From Prinia subflava (Eukaryota; Chordata; Aves; Passeriformes; Cisticolidae), in contig NC_086254.1 of assembly GCF_021018805.1 (NCBI RefSeq), positions 27,465,300 to 27,529,299 on the forward strand: a stretch of DNA of 64,000 nt, given 5' to 3'. This document shows, one piece after another, positions 50,401 to 59,588 of this stretch. The position numbers and the translations under genes are program-made. Under the pieces are notes generated by a model. It was not told where the DNA came from, did no database searches, and saw only the letters and a list, made by a program, of their open reading frames with translations. The first letter of the stretch is position 1. Each line of letters starts with the position of its first letter.

Positions 50401-53400
50401 GTGTGATATATAGGAGCCCAGCTCACTGGGAGCTGGGTGTGTGTGTGGTACTGCACAGAATCCAAACCCAGACCCTGCCAAGGGACTTCTGTTTAATTAT
50501 AAAAGAGATATAACACGTGGGTGAAGGTGGCTGCGTGGGGAGGGCTGTGGAAAAATTTTGGGAAAAAATGTAACAAACTGTTTCCATGAGTGTTCAATGC
50601 TGGTAGAGCCAAAATCCCAAGGGTTAGAAGGAGATTAAAAGTGTTTGTACAGCAGTGTCCCAGGGCTGCCTCTAGCTGCACAGGTAATTACTGACCACAG
50701 CTTTCCTTTGGATGTTTTCTTCCCTGCAGAACTCACCATCCCCATAAACTATTTAACGAGAGGCCTCTCGATACCCAAGCAGACCAAAGTTCCCTGGAAG
50801 CAGCTGTTTAGGAAGGCACCCATCTGGTAGGCAGCTGCATGCACTGGCCAGGATGGGAGCATCCTATTCCTCCTCTCTGGGCTTATTTCTTCTGCCTCTG
50901 TGGGTTTTATCCACTTATTTATAAGTTTGAGAAGCAGAACCACTTTTCTAATTCCTTCTGTATAAACAAAGAACTGAGAAGGTAAGCTTGGCAAAGGTGG
51001 TTTATGTTCTGTCCTGGCAAATCTTTCTGGTTGCCAGGCTGTTCCCCCTGGATGAGTCCTGTGCTCCTCTGGGGTGATATTTTCCACGGGTCTTGTTAGA
51101 AATGCTGATTGTAATGGGCTGCTAAGAAAAGGGGCACTGGGTGGCACGGGCTGTGTTCTCACTGCTGGCAAACATCCTTTTAATGGCCATTTTTCCTTCG
51201 GGATGCTGCAGTGGGTACTGAAGCTCATCCAAGCTGTCCCCAAGGGGGAGGAGGAGGATGGGGCTGCAGGGCAGCAAACCCATTCCTGCCTTGAATAACA
51301 ACGGAGCTGATAACAAATCCCTAGAAAACCCTAAAGAACACCTCTCGGAGCAGGAGGGCTCTTGCAGGGCTGGAAGGGACCGGTGGGAAATGCAGTGGCA
51401 TAATTAGCACTTCAATTAACCTCGCCTGGCCCCGGGGCTGTGCAGTGGGGCAGCCAAGGAACAAGCCACAAGGAGAAAGCTGCAAGGAGTGGTTATCTGC
51501 GACAAAAATCTCAGGAAGCTAAAAGGAGTAGTTATCAGTGACAAAAATCCCTGGGGTTTGGTAGGAACTAAAATCTGGAGTGCCCTTTTCCCACCCAGCA
51601 CGACCTGTCACTGCTGATTGTTTCCTCTCAGCTCTGTATTTTCAGGGCTGTCATCATCGCTCAGCTCTCCACGGCCAGCACCTTCTTCACTCTCCTCTCC
51701 TGGCTGCCAACTTTCTTCAAGGAAACTTTTCCCGAGTCTAAGGTGGGTTGGCTCCGAAGCAGAGGCACTGCCCTTCAAAGAGCTGCCAAAGGGGCTTGGA
51801 GAGGGAGGAAGATGATGAGGAGGGGTTTGGGGAGGCAGGAGGAGCTGGGAGGTTTGGCAGGAGCTGTGGCACCCTTGCAGATTCTTTTGGAGCTCTCTCC
51901 AGGTTGCAGAGGCTGGTTTCTATTTGCTTGTTTAGGGATGCTGAAGGGTGCAGGGAAGGGCAGGGTGGCATTGGGTTTTAAACTGCTTTTCTTCTGAGGA
52001 AAAGATAATTTTCAACTAGCACAAAGCTCATGACATGGTTGCAAATAACCACCATTCACTCCTAGTATTTTTACAGGGTTTTTAACTGGACTAGCATTGT
52101 ACAGCTCAGACCTGCCTGTGGAAATGATAATTACCATTAATAACATGTACTTCAAACATACTACAAGAGCTTCCCTCTCCTCAGCACAAATGATACTCCC
52201 ATTTTTTAGAAAGCCAGGCAATACTCATCTGGGCTGAGAGCTGGTATTTTGTTCTCAGAAACTCAGACAGTCTCCTCCACAATGGCTCTGTATGGTTTTT
52301 ACAATTTCCAGAGCTGCTTACAAATGCCTTTTCATATTAAACATGTAAAGCTCTTTATGGCATACTTGATATTTATATTAAAATCATGTGTTAAACCAGC
52401 AAACATATTGTTGTGACAAGATCTGTGCACCTCGAGTAATGTGCTTGTGCAGCAGTAATTTACCATCTGTTAGGCATTATATCGTGGTGCCCTTATGTAA
52501 GATGCTCTGTGGAGTGCTCCTGCAGCTGATAATCACTTCGTGCTGTTTAAAACAGAGGCTGAGGCTGCTTGAATTTAAAGGATGGGTGCTAATCCCGAGT
52601 GTGGGGAACCCGTGTCACCTGCTGGCCGAAATCCCGTGCTGCAGATGGGCTGGGCACCTGAGAGAAAGTGATGGAGGCTCAGGGTGATGGGCTGTGGGAT
52701 GGGGCAAGGTTGGGACTGACCTGCTGAGCAGCCCCAGCTGCTGTTAACAGACAGCAGCAACACCACCCCACAAAACCCGTGGGCTAACCTTGTCAAAAAT
52801 GACCAAGACCCGAATTTTAAAGGCATGGAAAGATGCAGATTTGACCCTGGTGTGATTTCCAGGAGCAGCTTTAACAGGATTATTGAAAAACAAGATTATT
52901 CAGCCCTCCCACACATCCCAAAGCCAGGCAGGAAGGGGAGAAGCCTCCACCTCAGGGTCTGAGCCAAGGAGACATGCTGGGGGTTATGGGTGCGGGGATG
53001 GGTGAGTGGGTTCAGCCAGCTGAGCTGAAATCCAGCCCAGCCCACACTGATTTCAGCTCCTGTGGGATCTGGGCACCAGAGTGCCCCTGAGCAGCTGTAA
53101 TCCAGCTGACCACTAATGGTCTGTGATTACAGCTGCAGCTCACTTAATTGAAAATAGGCCGAAGGATGTTGGTATCCATAATGTTACCTAATCCTGCCAT
53201 TAGAAAATCCAGCTCTGCTCCCTCAGCCCCACACAGTAACGCTGCTAATGAGCTGGAAACTGCTGGAGATTTTGCCAGCAGCTTTGCTGGGGACCCACAG
53301 GAAACCCACACTGAACTTCCCAGGGCTCTGTGGCTCTCTGCCACATCATCTTGCAGAGCAGTAAACTTTGCCATGTTTAATCCCTCTTTCCCAGAGTGTT

Positions 53401-55955
53401 CTGCCTCTTCCCCTGGATGCAGCGTTGCTGGGGAAGAAGGAAAGACAACAAATCTACAAATGCTACAGCCCTGTGATGCTCCTGCTCCCTCACAGAGCTT
53501 GGAGTGGGGCATGGTACAGCTGAGAGCTGGCTCTGCAAAGGGGGTAGAGGTGCTGCAACAAGTCCTGAGTGCTTCATTTATTTCTCCTTTTGACAGGTGT
53601 CACAGATTGTCAAAATATTTGTGAACAATCTCAGCTCTGATAACAAATCTCTCTTGATTTTCACTTCTTTTCAGGGTTGGGTGTTTAATGTAGTCCCCTG
53701 GCTGGTTGCAATTCCGACGAGCTTGTTCAGTGGATTTCTGTCTGATCATTTAATTAGTCAAGGTGAGAGCTCTTTATGGCTTTTCCTCAGCTCTCCTGTG
53801 ATGTGGGAGGAGGACCTGGGTGGGAGGAGGTGGCTTCTTGCTAGGGAGAAGACCCAGCAAATAGGCAGTGTGAGGTTCTGATACAAAAACAGAACAAATT
53901 CTCCAGTGTCCAAATCCCATCCACGTGCTTGGGGCTCCCTTTGACCTCATTCATAATATCCACCTGGAGATAAAATCTGGGCATCTGAAATCTATTTATG
54001 TTGTAGTTTTCTGAATGGACAACAAGGTGAGCTGTGCTTAACTCCAAGTATCCCTTTCTTCCCCAGGGTACAGAACCATCACCATTCGTAAGTTCATGCA
54101 GGTAAGAGAGCTGAAGCTGTGGAGGGATACCTGAGTTACCAGTTAAACTCTGATTGTGTGGCAGAGTAGACCTCGTATGGAGCTGGGATGGGGGTTTTAG
54201 ATGGAAACAGGAAAGATTTTCTGGCTTTGCACATTAACTGGTGTTCAGGATGTGTGAAAGGAAATCCAGAGGAAAACCCTGGCTGTGAGCAACACAAGAG
54301 TGAACAGAAATAGAAATGCTGGGTGAGAACACAGTGTATCCTCTGATCTGCAGCATCACATCCCTCTGGACAGACCCCTGAAGGACCTTAGGGGGGGAAA
54401 GGAGCACAGGGTGCACACAGACTCATGCCATTGGAAAAGGGAACGGGTTGTTCATGGCAGGAATTGCTCTCTTCCTTACAGAAAATGTGCCGTGGTGTTT
54501 AATTTTCACTTTTTTTCCAGGTCATTGGCTCTGGTGTCTCAAGCATTTTTGCTTTGTGCCTGGGCCAGACCTCCAGTTTCTGCAAAGCAATAGTGTTTGC
54601 CTCAGCCTCAGTTGGACTGCAGACCTTCAACCACAGGTGAGGAGAGCCATGGGCACAGTGGCCCTCAGCTCCCCTGCACATTTGGCATTTTGGGGTCTCA
54701 GAGGAGGCTGCCTCTGTCCTGACTGTGAGAACAAGAACTGGCACTAGCCTAAGCATTGAGTTTGGGACCTTGTGAGGCTGGTGGAGTTTAGTGCCCTGTG
54801 GGTTGGAATTAATCCAGCAAACCTCTAGCCTGGAAGGGCTTGGAGAGAGATGGAGCAGGAGGGGAATTGCACTGTGGCCCCTCTGAACACTTTGGGTTGA
54901 ATTGTTTTCCTTCTGCTACTCACCTGCTTTACTCTCAGCATCTCCCTTTTCCTGCCAGTACCATTTCTTGTCCAGGACCTTTCCTTGTGTTTGACAAAGC
55001 AAACTGTGTAAATGATGGAAAAGCAGTCATGTTCCATTCAAACAGCCATTTCTTTTTCCCCCTCTATTTCTCACCAGTGGCATTTCAGTAAACGTGCAGG
55101 ACCTGGCCCCCTCGTGTGCTGGCCTGCTCTTTGGTAAGGATTCTCTGGGGTTTCTGTGCTGGAGAGGTGGCATCTGTTGGGGGGAAATGGTCACCAGCAT
55201 GAAAGTTTGAGCAGGAGCAGCTCTGGGCAGTGTCTGCTCTGTGTGTGCAGTCTCAGCTTCCTCCTGTGATAAACCTGCCACTGCTGGGGGCAGGTAACAC
55301 CACCAAGGTGCCTTTTTTCTGTCTGTGAGGTGCTCTGTGCACCCAGGGATGGCCTGGGGCTGTGTCATGGTCTTGTTGCCCATTGAAGCTGGGGCTGCCC
55401 CATCCCTGGAGGTGTCCAAGGCCAGGTTGGACGGGGCTTGGAGCAACCTGGGATAGTGGAAGGTGTCCCTGCCCATGGCAGGAGGGTGGAATGAGGTGAG
55501 CTTTAAGGTCCATCCCTGCTCAAACCAGTCACTATTCCATGATCAGAAAGGCATTTTGCCCAACATGCAGACCAGGGGTTGGTGGGAGCTGTGATGAAAC
55601 CTCTCATGTCTGTGGGTTTTCAAAAGTTCTTTTTACACCTTTTCTTTCCAGGGGTTGCAAATACAGGTGGAGCCCTCCTAGGTAAAGTACTGTCCTGCAG
55701 CTCATCCTTTCCTGGAGAGAGCCCTCTCCCTGTGGAGGGCAGGATCCAGCCCAGAGCCTTGGCATGTGTTTCTCCTCTCTCTTCTCTGCAGGTGTTGTTT
55801 GTGTGTACCTGGCTGGGTACCTGATCGAGACCACTGGCTCCTGGATTTCAGTTTTCAACCTGGTGGCTGCTGTGAATGGCATTGGGCTCTGCACATTCCT
55901 CCTGTTTGGAGAGGCCCAGAGGGTGGACACAGACTCTGTGTACATGGATCTCTAG
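38390..55955 (+). CDS. SLC17A9: SLC17A9 (VNUT), vesicular/lysosomal ATP transporter, complete
   Basis: Thirteen exons join in frame to 448 aa: 38390-38484, 46837-47034, 47978-48117, 48735-48834, 49782-49912, 50730-50826, 51646-51742, 53675-53762, 54067-54101, 54521-54636, 55078-55133, 55652-55681, 55792-55955. The product is a major-facilitator (SLC17) carrier that loads ATP and other nucleotides into secretory vesicles and lysosomes using membrane potential (family knowledge). Recognisable stretches: LLLGTCLLYCAR (TM1), VVLSSFFWGYCLTQILGGH (TM2), GGEKVLLLSASAWG, RFLMGLLQGVYFP (TM4), RAFTYSTVGTGSQFG, WYGWESVFYFSG, GWVFNVVPWLVAIP, GLQTFNHSGISVNVQDLAPS and GEAQRVD near the end. The N-terminus is about 12 residues longer than in human and Gly-rich; a second in-frame ATG at 38447 could also serve. 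One oddity: Gln98 replaces the Arg of the loop 2-3 signature, at a splice junction. Confidence 0.97.
38712..38783. repeat. 12-bp tandem repeat CCTGTCCCCGTC in SLC17A9 intron 1
   Basis: About five units of CCTGTCCCCGTC/G, one interrupted by an 18-bp variant. One strand is strongly G-rich, with runs of four Gs each unit, so G-quadruplex formation is possible. It starts 228 bp after exon 1. Confidence 0.85.
45745..45850. repeat. 53-bp tandem duplication
   Basis: Two copies, period 53, of a unit with TTAATTAATTATTTT, CTTCTCTCTCTGAGCTCT and CAGGTC. The copies differ by only a few bases (TTTTTCTT/TTTTGCTT, CTGCAGG/CTTCAGG). Confidence 0.85.
46175..46589 (-). mobile_element. Probable solo LTR of an avian endogenous retrovirus, minus orientation
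   Basis: A roughly 415-bp block with TG...CA ends. Read on the minus strand it has a U3-like part with an octamer-type ATGCAAAT, then AATAAA (46243-46238) and a U5-like end rich in CTCTGT/CCAGC ending near GGCATCCA. The style matches LTRs common in songbird genomes, from memory. No internal retroviral coding sequence is next to it and no clear target-site duplication is seen, so it is an old solo LTR. It lies about 250 bp upstream of SLC17A9 exon 2 in antisense. Confidence 0.65.
46837..47034 (+). CDS. SLC17A9: SLC17A9 exon 2 (TM1-TM2)
   Basis: 198 nt, acceptor CCTCAG; encodes RPQCRVWTAMLLLG through WGYCLTQILGGHISD. The donor must be CA|GTACTG to keep frame with exon 3; it is weak and makes residue 98 Gln (CA+A). 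Confidence 0.93.
47035..47977 (+). other. SLC17A9 intron 2
   Basis: Contains a faint CR1-like piece at about 47150-47245 (ends GATTCTAGGATTCTG) too weak to annotate on its own. Nothing else recognised. Confidence 0.5.
47978..48117 (+). CDS. SLC17A9: SLC17A9 exon 3 (TM3-TM4)
   Basis: 140 nt, acceptor CTTCCAG, donor GCAAG|GTGAGA. Encodes IGGEKVLLLSASAWGLLTVL, LTHITSAHLVF and RFLMGLLQ. Arg137 sits in the TM4 region where SLC17 transporters carry a conserved arginine. Confidence 0.95.
48735..48834 (+). CDS. SLC17A9: SLC17A9 exon 4
   Basis: 100 nt, acceptor TCTCTCAG, donor TTTGG|GTGAGT. Encodes VYFPSLASLLSQRVREGERA and FTYSTVGTGSQF, the conserved cytosolic loop and start of the next helix. Confidence 0.95.
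49484..49694 (+). mobile_element. CR1 3' fragment in SLC17A9 intron 4
   Basis: Clear CR1 tail: TTCTTCCCTGTGAGGGTGCT, GAGGCCCTGGCACAGG, CAGAGAAGCTGTGGCTGC, TGGGGCTTGGAGCAACCTGG, CCTGCCCATGGCAGGGGGTG and terminal CCATTTTAGGATTCTGTGG. Plus orientation, 5'-truncated. Confidence 0.9.
49782..49912 (+). CDS. SLC17A9: SLC17A9 exon 5
   Basis: 131 nt, acceptor CTTGCAG, donor AAAG|GTGAGT. Encodes TLLIGGAGSLLLDWYGWESV and the helix FYFSGLLTLLWVYC, ending KYLLSEK. A CR1 copy ends about 90 bp upstream. Confidence 0.95.
50730..50826 (+). CDS. SLC17A9: SLC17A9 exon 6
   Basis: 97 nt, acceptor CCTGCAG, donor ATCTG|GTAGGC. Encodes the central cytosolic loop (LTIPINYLTRGLSIPKQTKV) and WKQLFRKAPIW; this loop is the least conserved part against human. 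Confidence 0.93.
51484..51560. repeat. 39-bp tandem duplication in SLC17A9 intron 6
   Basis: Two copies, period 39, of AAGGAGTGGTTATC...GACAAAAATC; a few substitutions between copies. Confidence 0.75.
51646..51742 (+). CDS. SLC17A9: SLC17A9 exon 7
   Basis: 97 nt, acceptor TTTTCAG, donor CTAAG|GTGGGT. Encodes AVIIAQLSTASTFFTLLSWL then PTFFKETFPESK, TM7 and its loop. Confidence 0.95.
51743..53674 (+). other. SLC17A9 intron 7 with candidate regulatory palindrome
   Basis: About 1.9 kb without recognised repeats. Positions 53092-53135 form an 11-bp inverted repeat of an E-box plus homeodomain site; see the findings. Confidence 0.5.
53675..53762 (+). CDS. SLC17A9: SLC17A9 exon 8
   Basis: 88 nt, acceptor CTTTTCAG, donor TCAAG|GTGAGA. 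Encodes GWVFNVVPWLVAIPTSLFSG and FLSDHLISQ, nearly identical to mammals. Confidence 0.96.
54067..54101 (+). CDS. SLC17A9: SLC17A9 exon 9, 35-nt small exon
   Basis: Only 35 nt, acceptor TCCCCAG, donor TGCAG|GTAAGA. Encodes the second part of a Gly and YRTITIRKFMQ. Found from frame continuity and similarity to the family. Confidence 0.93.
54521..54636 (+). CDS. SLC17A9: SLC17A9 exon 10
   Basis: 116 nt behind a poly-T acceptor, donor CACAG|GTGAGG. Encodes VIGSGVSSIFALCLGQTSSF and KAIVFASASVGLQTFNH. Confidence 0.95.
55078..55133 (+). CDS. SLC17A9: SLC17A9 exon 11
   Basis: 56 nt, acceptor CACCAG, donor CTTTG|GTAAGG. Encodes GISVNVQDLAPSCAGLLF, a signature stretch of the SLC17 family. Confidence 0.95.
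55384..55545 (+). mobile_element. CR1 3' fragment in SLC17A9 intron 11
   Basis: CR1 tail with GAAGCTGGGGCTGCCCCATC, GGCCAGGTTGGACGGGGC, TTGGAGCAACCTGGGATAGT, CCATGGCAGGAGGGTGG and terminal CTATTCCATGATC. Plus orientation and 5'-truncated, about 105 bp before exon 12. Confidence 0.88.
55652..55681 (+). CDS. SLC17A9: SLC17A9 exon 12, 30-nt small exon
   Basis: 30 nt, acceptor TTTCCAG, donor CCTAG|GTAAAG. Encodes GVANTGGALL plus one nucleotide. Multiple of three, so skipping would delete ten residues of a helix without frameshift. Confidence 0.93.
   Translation, partial: GLQIQVEPS
55792..55955 (+). CDS. SLC17A9: SLC17A9 exon 13 with stop
   Basis: Acceptor TCTGCAG. Encodes VVCVYLAGYLIETTGSW, the last helix, GLCTFLLFGEAQRVDTDS and the C-terminus VYMDL, then TAG at 55953. 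Confidence 0.96.
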
Positions 55956-58400
55956 AGATGAGCCCAAGAAGAGCTGAAGGACAGGAGAGTGTCACATCTA
56001 TGAGTTATTCTTGCACAAGTGCCAAAGAACATTTTACTTTTTATTTAGTTGTTTTAACAGGAAAAAATATGCTGAAACCAAGTACATAATGGGTCTGGAT
56101 GAAACCCATGGGAGAAAGAAATTTAGAGTTCATTTTTTTGCTCAGGGCTGTAGCTGGTGGCTTGCAGAGCCACCCAGCTCAACATCTCCAGTGAGGATAT
56201 GTCTGTGGGACCAGTTTGTCCCAGTCTGTGTCTCGTGGACAAATATCCTTGTGGCCAAAGCAGCTGACCTGGTCTAAGTCCTGAGGCTGCTGTGGTTCCA
56301 TGCCCTCTTGAGGGGAGCTGCTTCTCCGTGTGGCAGTGGGGCTCCCCTGCTCTGCTGTCCTGGGACCCCCTGGCCCTGGGGCTGCAGTGCCACCAGGTGT
56401 CCTGTGAGGTGTGACAGGAGCATCCCAGCAGTGCCTCTGCCCTTAACCCCCTGTGCCTTCCTTCTGCAGGTCCCAGCAGGTGTGCAGGGTTGTGGGGTGA
56501 ATTCCAGGCTTCCCTTTGGGGGGTGTTTGGATGTGTGCCAGGGCCATGGGGCTGTGTCACTGCTGTGTCACAGAGCGGGGACAAGGTCCAAGCCAAGCCT
56601 GGCTGTGCTCAAGACCCAAGGTCTCCCTTCTCTCCCTGATGGCTTCACCCCAGCCCTGAGCCCAGGTGGGCCAGCTCCACCACGAGAGCAGAGCTGAGCT
56701 GTCCCCAGGGGTCAGGCTTAGCTGGGCTGACCTTGCAGTGCAGCTCCAGCCGAGGAATCCCTCTGGAGCTGTTTTGTCAAATGCTGTGAATGTATGGGAA
56801 GAACCAGTCACACTCTGTGCTGTGGATCTCCAACTCCCAAATGCTTTCTGCATGATTAAACTTGTCCTCCACGTGCTCTCAAAGGGCTGAGGAAGACTTT
56901 CCAAAGAGCTTGGCATGGGCAGGTTTTGTTTCTATGTTAAGCATAAATCAATTTTTTACATTGGGCGTCCATAGGGATGTGGATTCCCTGAGTCAGAGGG
57001 AAATACTTGGCTGTAGACACCTCTGAGCCTGAATGTCTTAAAGTTATTTATAAATATTTTAAAATTTAAGCACCAAATCCTATATTTTATGTACTTGAGG
57101 CCTGATTCTGCATGCTTGTTTTGAGTGGTGCTCCCACCAAATCCAAAACTATTTCTCAAAGGGGAGGATCTACCAGCCTCCAGTGTTTGGTTCTGTAGGA
57201 TCAGTTTTAAAGATGAATTTCAAATTAAAGGAATTCATTGCTTCTCCTCCAATTCCTTGATTGCAACCTGAAACGATCTCTTTGGTTTCTCCAGTGCTTA
57301 CCAGCAGACTCAGGCTGAGCAGCAGGTTTCCCAAGGACCTTGCAGTGCAGGAAATCTATAGGTTCAGGTGGAAAAAAAATCCCATTATCTTCTTTTTCAC
57401 TTTTTTTTTTTTTTTTTTCTTTTGCCAAATTTCCAAATTTCTTCTTGGAAGACCTGCTGGAGCCATGTAAAGTTTCTGGTTTGTAGTGAAAATGCTGACA
57501 GCTTTTTAATTGCAGAGACACTAGTGGGCATCACTAAGCTGAGCTGATCCACTTGCTGGGCAGAGTTAGAGATAAGGATGCAACTGCCTGATGTCTTCCC
57601 AAGAGAATAAAGAATCAATGTGGCCTGACTGGGGACAGAGGGATAAGAAAGTATTTTATTTTACTCCTTCTGTGCTCTTTTTTTCTCTCAAAGGCCATTT
57701 GCTACCATAGGTACCACTCTGTATTGGGGTGCTGCAGAGCCAGGAGTTAGGGAGGCTGCTGGGAGCTCTTAAATCAGTGGGTAAATTGGGAAAAACACCC
57801 AGTAACAACAAACACAAACACAGCCAGGCTTGCCAAAGAGCCCCGAGGCTGTGCAGCCATCTCTGTCAGCTTGTCCTTTGTCCAGTCTGAGCAGATTGCT
57901 TGCATGGCCTTTTCTATAGTGACAGAAAAAACCCCACCCTATGGGTTTTGTGGGGTTTTAGAGTATCTTTCCTGACCATTCAGTGCTGCAGGTCAGGAGC
58001 ACAAGGGGTCAGTTCTGGTTCCTTTGCTGGCTGCACCATTTCTTGTGGAGGAGCTGATGAGTTTAAATCACGTTTGAATCAGGCTGTGTGGCCACCCCTC
58101 GGATCTGCCAGCTGGGAAATTGAAACAGATCTTCAAAGGAAAATGTTTGGCTGTGCCTTCTCTGTGAATCCAGCTGACTTTGCAGTGAGCTGTCCGAGTT
58201 ATCTGCCTCTGTAACTGGCTAATAAGTGAAATGTTTGACCTACACTTGAGGCTTGTGTTTCATTGTCATCTTACCTCTTTGGTGAGGTATTGAAACCGGT
58301 TTCATATCTGTACTGTTACTTGTTTAAGCCAAAGCTTGTGGTCTGCCAGTTTTTGCTATGGAAGGACCTAAAAAAATAAAGGCAGCGAGTCATTTGAAAA
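55956..58400 (+). other. SLC17A9: SLC17A9 3' UTR and candidate poly(A) sites; end uncertain
   Basis: Plus-strand signals are ATTAAA at 56855-56860 and AATAAA at 57606-57611 and 58375-58380. It includes a T18 tract (57401-57418). Which signal is used cannot be told; the nearest gives a 3' UTR of about 0.9 kb. Confidence 0.45.
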
Positions 58401-58896
58401 CTGTGCTTTTCCTTGAACTCTGCTTTTCCTGCAGAGGTGTTAATTTGTGTGATCAGTGAGGGACAGAGGAGTATATTTGATGTGATTAAGTCCCGGGGGA
58501 GGCTGTGCAGGGAGAATATTTGTGCTGGCAGATTTTCACAGCATCCTCACGTGTACTTGTACATCAGACTCAGAGTTCATCCAGCTGCATCTTCCCACTG
58601 GTTTGGGAAAAATGAATGAAAAGCTGCCTTCAGCAAGGGTGTGGACAGTAAAGCATCAGCAGACACGATCCAATATCACTTTAAAAGAGTAATGACACAA
58701 ATGAGGTGATTCTTGGCTGGGACACACCCCGTGGGTGGATCACCTTCCACACAGCGATCATGCTAAAAAAAATAAATAAAAATACATTTCCACCTTTTTC
58801 TATATCTTTGCTGATAGGTTCGAGCAGATGCCAACAGAGGGAGCTGTGAGCTCTGGGATGTGGCAGCTCCTGGCCGGCAGAGTGCTGAGCCGGCCC

Positions 58897-58941
58897 TGGC
58901 ACAGCTGGCACAGCTGGCACAGCTGGCACAGCTGGCACAGC
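58897..58941. repeat. 9-bp tandem repeat, five copies of TGGCACAGC
   Basis: Five perfect copies of TGGCACAGC. Each junction makes a CAGCTG E-box, so the array holds four evenly spaced E-boxes, with the fifth copy ending before the G. Being a multiple of three it keeps every frame open locally. Confidence 0.95.
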
Positions 58942-59543
58942 CTGGCCCTGCCCACGAGCAGCCCTGGCTGGTGGCTCTCGTGGCTGGAGCCGCCTTTGGG
59001 AGCCCCAGGATTTGCTGTCCCAGCGTTCACTTCCATCCCTCACAGGGCAATCACACAGTTTTTGTAGGGAGGAAAAGTTTTGGACACGTTTGAAAAGGAG
59101 AAATTGCCATTAAATGAATTTTAACACCTCATCTGTAGGGTCATATAATAGAGAAAATATCTCTTAATTACTATAGACTCCTCTAATTTTCTCATCAATA
59201 TGTTCAGAAAATAAGTCAACATGAAGCTCGGTGACATAAAAATGATACTGAGGATAATTTAGCAGAGTGCAAGTTCTCTTCAACTTTCCCTATCTTTTTG
59301 CTCCCCTTACAGAGCTATCAACAACCTCTGACATGCACATTTGAGCTTTTTTGACCTTTTAGGTCATTTAGGTGATTTAAAACTTTTTCAGCTCCAAGAA
59401 GCCACAGACTTACCTTAAAGCCTGCCCTGTTCTTCTCCACCTGTGCAGAGCCTGAGAGAAAAGAAGGAAAAGAAGGGTTTGGTATTTTTGTATTTTTGGT
59501 TTGGTTTGCCCCACCCCCAACAACCTTTTTTAATATATTTTCT

Positions 59544-59546
<3 letters not shown>

Positions 59547-59588
<42 letters not shown>
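59547..59588. repeat. Poly-T tract of 42 bases
   Basis: Uninterrupted T42, followed by CC and more T-rich sequence. Either a retroposed A-tail on the minus strand with its body unrecognisable or a simple homopolymer; length in the assembly may be unreliable. Confidence 0.9.
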
